Shown piece by piece: positions 1-5,835 of a stretch of DNA of 8,032 bases (the first letter of the stretch is position 1; every line of letters begins with the position of its first letter). A program made the translations under genes and the position numbers. The DNA is from JBBDMW01 sp040878005. Lineage in GTDB: Bacteria > Chloroflexota > Dehalococcoidia > Lucifugimonadales > Lucifugimonadaceae. Location: assembly GCA_040878005.1 (NCBI GenBank), contig JBBDMW010000007.1, forward strand, positions 1-8,032, in the 5' to 3' direction. The notes under the pieces were generated by a model, which saw only the letters and a list, made by a program, of their open reading frames with translations, was not told the origin of the DNA and did no database searches.

Positions 1-17
1 GGCCGCCAGAGGCGGCC
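1..17. repeat. H palindrome, copy 1
   Basis: GGCCGCC (1-7), loop AGA, GGCGGCC (11-17), followed by ACA. The same arms occur at 1209-1226 and 7490-7506 with other loops. Confidence 0.7.
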
Positions 18-20
18 ACA

Positions 21-134
21 CTTGGCGACCCGCTCCCAATCACCAACCAACCACGACCGCGGTGTCATCCTGAGCAACGCGAAGGATCTCTCCTCGCGCA
101 TCCCTACCACCAACCATCCGTCCCAACCACAGCG
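21..134 (+). repeat. A repeat, copy 1
   Basis: The core GGTGTCATCCTGAGCAACGC with the following 18 bases (61-98) is identical at 962-999 and near-identical at 7186-7223. The CTTGGCGACCCGC lead-in (21-33) is shared with copy 3 only. CCA/ACC-rich flanks (accaaccaaccac upstream, accaaccatcc downstream) are shared in part by all three. The core contains a small inverted repeat ATCCT/AGGAT with an inner GC-AAC-GC. Confidence 0.85.
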
Positions 135-261
135 ACCCGCGCCACCCACCCCCTACTTGCAGGACCCCGAGCCATCCCATAACATGCCCCCCTCTCTGAC
201 AGACGATTGCGGCACGGCGAAATCCATGTCGGTACGCGTTCCGTCTCATGGAGGTTCAAAC

Positions 262-813
262 ATGACGAAGATCAGAGTCCTCGCAGTTATGTCCGTCATG
301 CTGGTGGCGCTTTTTGCCACTGGCATCGTTATGGCCGGCGGGATGAAATTTGGCACCCATATGACCGGTGACCAGGAAGTGCCCGCCAGGGACACCCGGG
401 CGCAGGGGCAGGCCAACTTCAAGCTCAGTGACGATGGCGAAACCATGAGCTACAAGGTAATCGTGGCGAACATCCACAACGTGGTCGCTGCCCACATCCA
501 TATTGCGCCGGCAGGAGAGAACGGGCCTGTTGTTGTCTGGCTGGTTGGTGCGAATGCGCCTGAGCCGGGACCCTTCCCAGTCGGCGGCGGCCGCACCCAG
601 GGCGGCGTAGGAGAGGGCACGTTTACTGCGGACAATTTCTCTGGTCCGCTGGCAGGTCAGCCGATGAGCGCCCTTGTCGACGCCATCATTGAAGGCAATG
701 CCTACGTAAACGTGCACACGAATGACGGAATCGATCCGGACAACACTGGCCCAGGAGACTTCCCAGGCGGTGAGATACGAGGGCAGATAGAGCTTCGCGG
801 CAAAGCCAGGTAA
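262..813 (+). CDS. Secreted CHRD-domain protein
   Basis: Encodes 183 residues. Residues 1-25 form a classic signal peptide: a charged MTKIR start, a hydrophobic core and a VMA|GG cleavage site, so the protein is probably exported. The remainder is one CHRD domain (about 31-177), the fold first described in chordin and common in bacterial extracytoplasmic proteins of unknown biochemical role. Hallmarks visible are the GDQEVP opening, the AAHIHIAPAGENGPVV strand with its HIH motif at 78-80, a VNVHT strand near 149-153 and the closing FPGGEIRGQI (167-176). The start at 262 is chosen because GGAGG lies at 250-254, 7 bases upstream, and the signal peptide begins there. The frame stays open upstream to position 22, but that part is repeat-derived and lacks a signal sequence. 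A GC hairpin follows the stop. The family call is secure; the substrate or function is unknown. Confidence 0.88.
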   Translation: MTKIRVLAVMSVMLVALFATGIVMAGGMKFGTHMTGDQEVPARDTRAQGQANFKLSDDGETMSYKVIVANIHNVVAAHIHIAPAGENGPVVVWLVGANAPEPGPFPVGGGRTQGGVGEGTFTADNFSGPLAGQPMSALVDAIIEGNAYVNVHTNDGIDPDNTGPGDFPGGEIRGQIELRGKAR

Positions 814-841
814 CAGAAGAACGTTTCCCGCCATAACAGTG

Positions 842-863
842 CGGGCGGCCACACGGCCGCCCG
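842..863 (+). terminator. GC hairpin after the CHRD gene
   Basis: GGGCGGCC (843-850) and GGCCGCCC (855-862) form a perfect 8-bp stem with an ACAC loop, extended by C842-G863. It starts 29 bases after the stop. The following sequence is only mildly T-rich. The same palindrome recurs at 7533-7554, so it is also a member of the H repeat family. Confidence 0.55.
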
Positions 864-885
864 TCCTTCGCTTAAGGAGCCATAT

Positions 886-929
886 GCAGTTGATAACGAC
901 ACAACGAGAAACAATCGCCTGCCTGCCAA
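886..929 (+). repeat. E repeat, copy 1
   Basis: About 44 bases beginning GCAGTTGATA and ending CGCCTGCCTGCCAA. A second copy at 1049-1093 matches at roughly 37 of 45 aligned positions. The two copies bracket A copy 2 as direct repeats. Confidence 0.65.
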
Positions 930-930
930 T

Positions 931-1036
931 CGACTCCCAACCACCAACCAACCACTACAGCGGTGTCATCCTGAGCAACGCGAAGGATCTCTCCTCGCGT
1001 TTCCAGACCACCAACCATCCATCCCAACCACCACGA
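931..1036 (+). repeat. A repeat, copy 2
   Basis: The same 38-base core as copy 1 lies at 962-999, with closely matching flanks on both sides (ctcccaa..accaaccaaccac and accaccaaccatcc..tcccaacca). It lacks the CTTGGCGACCC lead-in of copies 1 and 3. Confidence 0.85.
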
Positions 1037-1048
1037 CAACGCAGGTGA

Positions 1049-1093
1049 GCAGTTGATAGCCGCCACAACTAGAAGCGATCGCCTGCCTGGCAA
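1049..1093 (+). repeat. E repeat, copy 2
   Basis: GCAGTTGATA...CGCCTGCCTGGCAA, the direct-repeat partner of 886-929, with one single-base indel and about seven substitutions by eye. The stretch 1094-1154 after it shows nothing further. Confidence 0.65.
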
Positions 1094-1154
1094 GCCATCA
1101 CCACGGGCCAGTAAACTTCGCACTTGGCTTACGCCATGCCAGCCACACACCCGT

Positions 1155-1196
1155 ACCACCATGTCGTCTCGACCGAAGCGGAGAGACCTGGTGTGG
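1155..1196 (+). repeat. B repeat, copy 1
   Basis: ACCACCATGTCGTCTCGACC followed by GAAGCGGAGAGACCTGGTG and TGG. A full copy occurs at 7099-7140 with one C/T difference. The centre is an imperfect hairpin: GTCTC/GAGAC outer arms and CCG-AAG-CGG inside. Confidence 0.85.
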
Positions 1197-1208
1197 AGAG
1201 GGGAAAAT

Positions 1209-1226
1209 GGCCGCCGACAGGCGGCC
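1209..1226. repeat. H palindrome, copy 2
   Basis: GGCCGCC (1209-1215), loop GACA, GGCGGCC (1220-1226). It sits between B copy 1 and C copy 1. Confidence 0.7.
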
Positions 1227-1229
1227 ACA

Positions 1230-1274
1230 CCCCGAGCCGCCCATTGTCCGAAGCCGAAGGCAAGTAAAAACTGG
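1230..1274 (+). repeat. C repeat, copy 1
   Basis: CCCCGAGCCGCCCATTGTCC then GAAGCCGAAGGCAAGTAAAAACTGG. Copy 2 at 7282-7324 differs by two single-base indels and one substitution. The lyase ribosome binding site begins 8 bases after it, so the repeat reaches into the gene's leader. Confidence 0.8.
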
Positions 1275-1297
1275 CAAGTATAAGGAGCCTATAAAAC

Positions 1298-2218
1298 ATG
1301 CGCGGCGTCTACTCAATCCCAGTCACACCATTTGAAGAAAACGGCGCGCTCGACCGTGACTCCCTACGCCGCTGCGTGGAGTTCTGCATCGAAGCCGGCG
1401 CCCACGGCATCGTCATGCCCGTCAACGCCAGCGAATACTGGACCCTCTCCGACGCTGAACGTGACGAAGTCGTCAGCATCGGTGTAAAGGCCGTCGCAGG
1501 CGCAGTGCCGGTCGTCGCAGGCGTAACAGGCAACTCCGCCATGCACGCCGTCGAGCGCGCCATAGCAGCGCAGGACGCCGGCGCAGACTCCGTCATCGCC
1601 ATGCCGCCCGTCAGGAGTTCAGGCGCCGCGGCCATGGAAGACCACTTCGGCGCAATCTCTGGCGCAGTCAGCGTCCCCATCTGGATACAGAACAACAAGC
1701 CGCCCGCCGGCCCGAGCGTGCCAACAGACCTCATAGTGCGAATGCTGAAGGACATGCCGTACGTCGATTACCTGAAAGAGGAGAGCCTGCTCCCCGGGCA
1801 CGTCATCACAGCAGTGCTTGAAAAGGCAGGCGCATCGTGCCGCGGCATCATGGGCGGCATGGGCGGCCGCTTCCTGCCCGATGAGTACCGCCGCGGAGCC
1901 TGCGGCACCATGCCAGCAGGCCACATCACAGACGCCCACGTGAAGCTGTGGGACGCGCTGGAGGCGGGCGGCAGGGACGCCGATGGCCGGCAGGTGGTCA
2001 CGGAAGAGGCGCGTGACATCTGGCGCCAGATGCTGCCTGCGCTGAACTTCGAGTTCATGTTCAGCGTGACCGCCTACAAGATGGCGTTCTGGAAGCGCGG
2101 CATCATCAGCACACCCGCCACACGCAGCCCCGCAGGCGTGTCGTTCGACAAGGTGGACGCGGCAGAGCTTGATGCCATCCTTGACGGTCTCAAGCCGCTG
2201 CTGTCCTGGTCAAAATAG
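1298..2218 (+). CDS. Dihydrodipicolinate synthase superfamily protein (class I aldolase/lyase type), non-canonical active site
   Basis: Encodes 306 residues, the usual length for DapA/NanA-superfamily (beta/alpha)8 enzymes. These form a Schiff base between a lysine and a 2-keto acid such as pyruvate. The N-terminal GVYSIPVTPFEENGALD is typical of the family. The likely Schiff-base lysine is Lys160 in YVDYLKEES. The partner residues of true DapA are missing: the TT of the GTTGES motif aligns with Asn43-Ala44 in VNASEY, and the tyrosine of the YNVP motif aligns with Gln131 in IWIQNNKPP. Lysine synthesis is therefore unlikely; an aldolase, hydratase or lyase for another keto acid is more probable. 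AAGGAG at 1282-1287, 10 bases before ATG, supports the start. The gene stands alone, with a repeat cluster upstream and a convergent minus-strand gene downstream. Superfamily is confident; substrate is not. Confidence 0.9.
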   Translation: MRGVYSIPVTPFEENGALDRDSLRRCVEFCIEAGAHGIVMPVNASEYWTLSDAERDEVVSIGVKAVAGAVPVVAGVTGNSAMHAVERAIAAQDAGADSVIAMPPVRSSGAAAMEDHFGAISGAVSVPIWIQNNKPPAGPSVPTDLIVRMLKDMPYVDYLKEESLLPGHVITAVLEKAGASCRGIMGGMGGRFLPDEYRRGACGTMPAGHITDAHVKLWDALEAGGRDADGRQVVTEEARDIWRQMLPALNFEFMFSVTAYKMAFWKRGIISTPATRSPAGVSFDKVDAAELDAILDGLKPLLSWSK

Positions 2219-2221
2219 GCG

Positions 2222-2273
2222 GGTGGCCGCCTGGCCCGCTGGCAGCCACCGGCCACGCCGTCAGTGCGTGGCC
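2222..2273. terminator. Double hairpin between convergent genes
   Basis: Two inverted repeats lie back to back. GGTGGC (2222-2227) pairs with GCCACC (2245-2250), with an inner GCC/GGC stem. GGCCACGC (2251-2258) pairs with GCGTGGCC (2266-2273) around a 7-base loop that contains the stop codon of the minus-strand coiled-coil gene. The first begins 3 bases after the lyase stop. Position between convergent genes suggests a bidirectional terminator, though no T-tract is present. Confidence 0.5.
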
Positions 2274-2503
2274 AGGTCGTAATCTGAGCGGTCCGGCGTT
2301 GATTCCGAAGCCCGGGGTTCCGGCTCGACGGAGGCGCCGTTGTGTTCGCCAGCCGTTTTAAGATGATGTCCGGCCAACATGAGCTGCAGCTCAATCTCTT
2401 TCAGCCGGGATTTCACCATCTTGAGGCGCTCCTCAGTCAGTTTGAGGCGGTACGCCGTCGACAGGAGTTGACGCTCCGCATGCCTTAGATCCCACAAGGC
2501 CAT
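2261..2503 (-). CDS. Small hypothetical coiled-coil protein (80 aa)
   Basis: I do not recognise a family. The protein from the ATG at 2503 has 80 residues. Residues about 4-50 are strongly helical and charged with heptad-like leucines (LLSTAYRLKLTEERLKMV, then KSRLKEIELQL), suggesting a coiled coil that could dimerise. The last 30 residues are polar and probably disordered. The start is chosen because AAGGA (minus strand, 2513-2517) sits 9 bases upstream. A GTG start at 2677 would add 58 residues of low-quality sequence without a ribosome binding site. The stop codon lies in the loop of an 8-bp inverted repeat (2251-2273). It is the last gene of the minus-strand series after the methyltransferase and could be a remnant of something larger. 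Confidence 0.45.
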   Translation of the reverse strand: MALWDLRHAERQLLSTAYRLKLTEERLKMVKSRLKEIELQLMLAGHHLKTAGEHNGASVEPEPRASESTPDRSDYDLATH

Positions 2504-2832
2504 ATCCTGTTGTCCTTCTTCCGCGTCGGCACACGGCTTGAATTGGCCGTTCAGAGTGTGTCTCCGCCCGCTCTTTGTGCCATCCTGGTAGCGCCCATAT
2601 GCGCGCGTCAGCCCGGTGAGGATGACGAGGCGATGGGGGCTGGCATGTGGTGGGCAGAGGTGTGCAACCACTGCCACAGCCAGCCCTTGATCAACCGGGA
2701 GGCATTAGACACCACTTCCAGCCCCTGCCGCAAGGCGGCCGCGGTTGCGATACGGTCAAACCACGCGACAATCTGGTGAATTGCGTTCGTTGTGAGGCGT
2801 TGACACGGCCATCCACGGAACGTTCCACCGCC
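2504..2832. other. Gap between methyltransferase and coiled-coil gene, holding an orphan open frame
   Basis: No complete gene is supported here. On the minus strand the frame directly following the methyltransferase stop stays open from 2832 to the stop at 2608-2610 (about 74 codons). It reads like protein in its middle (AIHQIVAWFDRIATAAALRQ and then GLEVVSNASRLIKGWLWQW) but has no ATG and no placed ribosome binding site. It may be a decayed gene, or it may be read from an unusual start. Plus-strand frames across this stretch look like shadows. No repeat module of the other intergenic regions is present. Confidence 0.4.
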
Positions 2833-3648
2833 TCAAGCGCGCGCAGTCACAATGAAGGTTACGGAGGGAAACACCAGGCTCTCCCCCTGGGTATACGCCT
2901 CAAGGACAGGTGCTATTTCATCCTTCACCGCGTTCACCACTTCCCGGCGCTCAGCCTCGTCCATTTCCGCAAAGACTGGCACGGCTGCCGCGGCCGCAGA
3001 TACGCTGAGCTGTACCCACCGGTCCGGCGAGGGAAAGCTGAGATCAAGATCGCGGATTGCGATATCTGCCTCACCGAATCCTGCATCACTGAACAGCCCC
3101 GCCAGCCTGTCGGCATCACCCATCATGAACGGGACCGCGACTGTGCCCACATCTGCGCCGGCATACTTCGCAGTGGCTTTGAAGAGTGCCGAGAATACCG
3201 GGTTGTGCTCCAGCGACCGCCAAACGCTAACCACGGCCCGCCCGCCCTCCGGCAGGACCCGTCGCATCTCGCGCGTTGCCGCCGCCCGGTCAGGAAAGAA
3301 CTGCATCCCCTGTTGGCACAGCACCAGGTCGAACGAGCCATCAGCGTATGGCAGCCTCGTCGCATCGCCGTCGTGCCACTCGATCGCCGCTCCCGCAGGT
3401 TCTGGTTGTGCACGCGCGACGGCCAGCATGCCCGGGCTGAAATCAAGTCCCGTCACCTTGCCGCCAGCACCAACCAGTGACGCAACCTCGCGGGTCACAG
3501 CTCCGGTGCCGCATGCCACATCCAGCACACGCTCACCGGGCCTGGGGGCCGCCTGCTCCACCAGGATGCGCGCCCACGGAGTGAACATGGCAGGCACGAA
3601 GTACCGCTGGTAATTCTCTGCGGGACTGACCGGGTTCTGTTGCGTCAC
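2833..3648 (-). CDS. Class I SAM-dependent methyltransferase (UbiE/Methyltransf_11 type)
   Basis: Encodes 271 residues from the GTG at 3648. The SAM-binding Rossmann core is clear: motif I VLDVACGTGAVT (about 41-52), the acidic residue binding the SAM ribose in VTGLDFSPGML (65-75), the HDGDATRLPYADGSFDLV segment (92-109) and the post-motif RVLPEGGRAVVSVW (130-143). The C-terminal third (about 170-271) is a variable substrate-binding cap ending VTFIVTARA. Such enzymes methylate small molecules such as quinones or polyketides; the substrate here cannot be named. The frame extends to a GTG at 3693, but the GTG at 3648 is preferred because AGGAG (3657-3661 on the minus strand) lies 8 bases upstream and the extra 15 residues are not family-like. 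It lies 127 bases downstream of the peroxidase gene on the same strand. Confidence 0.88.
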   Translation of the reverse strand: MTQQNPVSPAENYQRYFVPAMFTPWARILVEQAAPRPGERVLDVACGTGAVTREVASLVGAGGKVTGLDFSPGMLAVARAQPEPAGAAIEWHDGDATRLPYADGSFDLVLCQQGMQFFPDRAAATREMRRVLPEGGRAVVSVWRSLEHNPVFSALFKATAKYAGADVGTVAVPFMMGDADRLAGLFSDAGFGEADIAIRDLDLSFPSPDRWVQLSVSAAAAAVPVFAEMDEAERREVVNAVKDEIAPVLEAYTQGESLVFPSVTFIVTARA

Positions 3649-3656
3649 TGCACTGG

Positions 3657-3661
3657 CTCCT
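3657..3661 (-). promoter_or_regulatory. Ribosome binding site deciding the methyltransferase start
   Basis: The minus strand reads AGGAG here, 8 bases before the GTG at 3648-3646. It favours that GTG over the in-frame GTG at 3693, which has no comparable site. Confidence 0.6.
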
Positions 3662-3724
3662 GAAGATCCCGATAAACCCGCGCATCTTAGCACGGCGTTT
3701 TTTTGACTCCATGAGACGCGCCGA

Positions 3725-3756
3725 GGCGGCGCCTGCCAACTGCGCCAGGCGCCGCC
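3725..3756. terminator. Strong GC hairpin between peroxidase and methyltransferase genes
   Basis: An 11-bp perfect inverted repeat, GGCGGCGCCTG (3725-3735) and CAGGCGCCGCC (3746-3756), with a 10-base loop. It begins 20 bases beyond the peroxidase stop on the minus strand. No T-run follows on either strand, so it is either an atypical terminator or an RNA stabiliser or attenuator that separates peroxidase from methyltransferase expression. Confidence 0.5.
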
Positions 3757-3775
3757 ATCAGATAACTGCCTGCCC

Positions 3776-5455
3776 TTACGTAACGCCCAGGGCGTAGTCC
3801 ACCAGGTCCTTCAACTCCAGGTCGCCGTCAAACGGAATGATCTGCTCCCCGCTGGCGCCTGCCTGCGCCGGCGTCCAGCCCGGATCGATGTTCAGGAAGC
3901 AGTTCGGGTCGCCCTTCGCCAACCCCGTGAACACCTCGGCAATGATCCGTCCGCCCACCGGGCCAAGCATCTCGCCGCCGCCGATCTCCGCCTCCTTAAG
4001 GATGTAGTGCCAGAGAGGCATCTCGTGGCCAAGGGCCTCATGGTCCCAGCCATCCTCAACCTCCTGGATCCTCGCCCGACGCACGCCCATGGCCCTCGCC
4101 ACCGCCTGCCCGGACGGCAATCCCATCCGGAAGCCGCGAAGCAGGTTCCTGAACGCCAGCGAGGTCGCCCCGCCGTGTCCCGCCACGTTGACCGGCAGCG
4201 TGCGCAGCCCCGGCGCCAGCCTGGTGTCGATCTTGCGGCTGGGCTGCATGTCCGGGCCATCGCCCAGGTACAGGTCCCAGTCAAGCGTCCACTGCGGGGG
4301 CAGCGGCCGGAAGCCGCGCAGGTCTTTCAGCACTTCAGGCAGTCCCTCCGGGTCATCCACATCGCTGAAGATCGGCCTCGCCTTCACAACGTTGTTCAGG
4401 TCGTAGCGCTGCCGCACCATGCTGTGGCCCAGCCGGTACGCCGCCGCGGAAAACTCCACTGGCATGAACGGCGAGTACCGCCACCCGTAGAACCTCAGGT
4501 TTATGTCGTACGGCGCAACCGTAAGATGCGCGTTGTTCGTGAATGCCGCCTCGGCCCTGCTGATGACTCCGTTCAGCATCTCCTCGCCCGCAAGCCGCTT
4601 CACGAAGTCGAACAGCACGACCCACTGGTAGTGCCACCGCACCAGGTTCTGCGCCCTCAGGTACGCCTGCCGGTGCGACAGCCCTTCCTGCGTAACCACG
4701 TGCTCCAGCAGCCGGTTGTGCAGCTTCAGGAACACCAGCTGCATCTGCGAAACAATGATGTTCTCATCGTTCCGCATGTCTCCAATCAGGGCCTTGCCCT
4801 GTTCGTTTCGAGGCAGGTCGTCCTCTTCTGTAAGCGCCAGCGTGCGCATGTCCACCACCGCGTCAACCGGCATCGGCGGGTCCACGCCCACCACGTCACG
4901 GCCCTTGCCAATCAGGAACGCGCCTTCCCGCCCTGCGGCGTGGTCATAAAGGAAAGGCTCATCGTCCGGTCCCTCGCCATACAGGTTGTCCAGGTCAAAC
5001 TTCGGCGTGCGGAAGTTGTGCAGCCCTTCCGGGTCGTTGTGCCTCTGCATGCTGGACGCCGGGTCGAACGTGATGTCATGGTCCACGAACTGCCCGAAAT
5101 ACGTGTACCCGGACGGTATCCGTGGATTGTCCAGGTCAGGGTCGAACCGCCCCTCCTCGAACATCATCTCCGCAATCTGGCGTATCACCTCCACCTTGGA
5201 CTCGTCGCTCGCCCCCGGCGGCACCCACGGCGGCAGGTCCGGGAACATCCGCCCGAACCCCCCTTGGTAAAACTTTGAATGTGGCGCCAGGAACTCCCTG
5301 GTCCTGCTCCCATGATGGGTGGCTGCGCCCACCGTGGCTGATGGGTCGCTGGGAAGCGGGGCATCGCCCGGCGTAACCCCGGGATCAAACGTCGGTATAG
5401 TCGCGGTTGGTGTGCTTGTCGTGCCTTCTGGACTTTGAATGTCGTCGGCTGACAT
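3776..5455 (-). CDS. Animal-type heme peroxidase (An_peroxidase family)
   Basis: Encodes 559 residues. The peroxidase/cyclooxygenase superfamily signature is complete. The distal motif FGQFVDHD spans 120-127, with distal His126, the preceding Asp125 and the following Asp127 at the usual calcium position. GDMRNDEN (225-232) gives catalytic Arg228 and Glu231. A KLHNRLLEH helix follows (about 244-252), and YRLGHSMV (340-347) gives proximal His344. In myeloperoxidase the equivalents of Asp125 and Glu231 bind heme covalently; both are kept, while the methionine giving the sulfonium link is Asn232. The family oxidises halides or organic substrates with H2O2. The first 50 residues are Ser/Thr/Pro-rich, and no signal peptide or membrane segment is seen. 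GGAGG (5461-5465) 5 bases before the ATG at 5455 favours this start over an in-frame ATG at 5512. The methyltransferase lies downstream. Confidence 0.92.
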   Translation of the reverse strand: MSADDIQSPEGTTSTPTATIPTFDPGVTPGDAPLPSDPSATVGAATHHGSRTREFLAPHSKFYQGGFGRMFPDLPPWVPPGASDESKVEVIRQIAEMMFEEGRFDPDLDNPRIPSGYTYFGQFVDHDITFDPASSMQRHNDPEGLHNFRTPKFDLDNLYGEGPDDEPFLYDHAAGREGAFLIGKGRDVVGVDPPMPVDAVVDMRTLALTEEDDLPRNEQGKALIGDMRNDENIIVSQMQLVFLKLHNRLLEHVVTQEGLSHRQAYLRAQNLVRWHYQWVVLFDFVKRLAGEEMLNGVISRAEAAFTNNAHLTVAPYDINLRFYGWRYSPFMPVEFSAAAYRLGHSMVRQRYDLNNVVKARPIFSDVDDPEGLPEVLKDLRGFRPLPPQWTLDWDLYLGDGPDMQPSRKIDTRLAPGLRTLPVNVAGHGGATSLAFRNLLRGFRMGLPSGQAVARAMGVRRARIQEVEDGWDHEALGHEMPLWHYILKEAEIGGGEMLGPVGGRIIAEVFTGLAKGDPNCFLNIDPGWTPAQAGASGEQIIPFDGDLELKDLVDYALGVT

Positions 5456-5460
5456 GGTGT

Positions 5461-5465
5461 CCTCC
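5461..5465 (-). promoter_or_regulatory. Ribosome binding site deciding the peroxidase start
   Basis: The minus strand reads GGAGG within GGGAGGACACC directly before the ATG at 5455. The upstream in-frame ATG at 5512 would place this site inside the coding region. Confidence 0.65.
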
Positions 5466-5813
5466 CTGTAATCGGGTGAACTATCGATGGAGCCGCCACT
5501 TGACGGCGCCATCTTGCTTCCGGTGGCGGTTCAGCCTGTGAGGAGCTTGTGAGGTGGTTAGGCGAAGCCCTTGCCGACAGAAGTTGGTGCTTCTGATGAA
5601 CAGGTTGGTGTGTCGGGAGACGCGGCATGTTCGTACGACGCGGCAGGCGCCGAACCACCCGAATGGGTGAAATGACCCACGATTGCGCGCCATTACAAAA
5701 GTGAACGCCTGTTATTCGTAAAAATGCCGTTGAGTGCTACGCTTTACGGCGCGAGCGATCCGTCTGGACCGCCTCGCCTCGCGTCGACCCAACAGCCCGC
5801 GTGGGAGAATTGG

Positions 5814-5835
5814 AAAGAGGAGCCAAAGAGGAGCC
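5814..5835 (+). repeat. 11-base tandem duplication upstream of the VOC gene
   Basis: AAAGAGGAGCC occurs twice with no gap (5814-5824, 5825-5835). Each copy carries an AGGAG, and the second ends 14 bases before the ATG at 5850. It may act as extra ribosome docking sequence or be a slippage product. Confidence 0.75.

Noticed and set aside
22..261. In-frame N-terminal extension of the CHRD protein
   Set aside because: It consists of A-repeat translation (VILSNAKDLSS), has no ribosome binding site at its start, and would hide the signal peptide. The ATG at 262 has GGAGG upstream.
839..1048. Plus-strand open frame of 69 codons, with an RBS-like TAAGGAG before an internal ATG at 884
   Set aside because: The content is E and A repeat sequence in translation; the same peptides arise at other repeat copies. 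No gene-like composition.
2647..3613. Two plus-strand open frames over the methyltransferase
   Set aside because: Both are antisense to a protein with intact SAM motifs and show no family features or ribosome binding sites.
3680..3710. Run of seven T (plus strand) near the methyltransferase as a terminator tail
   Set aside because: On the strand that is transcribed this is an A-run, and it does not follow the hairpin in the direction of transcription.
4007..5278. Long plus-strand open frame (423 codons) antisense to the peroxidase
   Set aside because: Arg/His/Pro/Val-rich shadow caused by high GC at third codon positions of the peroxidase. The minus-strand protein has complete family motifs.
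5690..5725. Candidate sigma-70 promoter in the AT-richer patch before the VOC gene
   Set aside because: TTACAA is present at 5694-5699, but no acceptable -10 hexamer occurs at 16-18 bases, so I could not support it.
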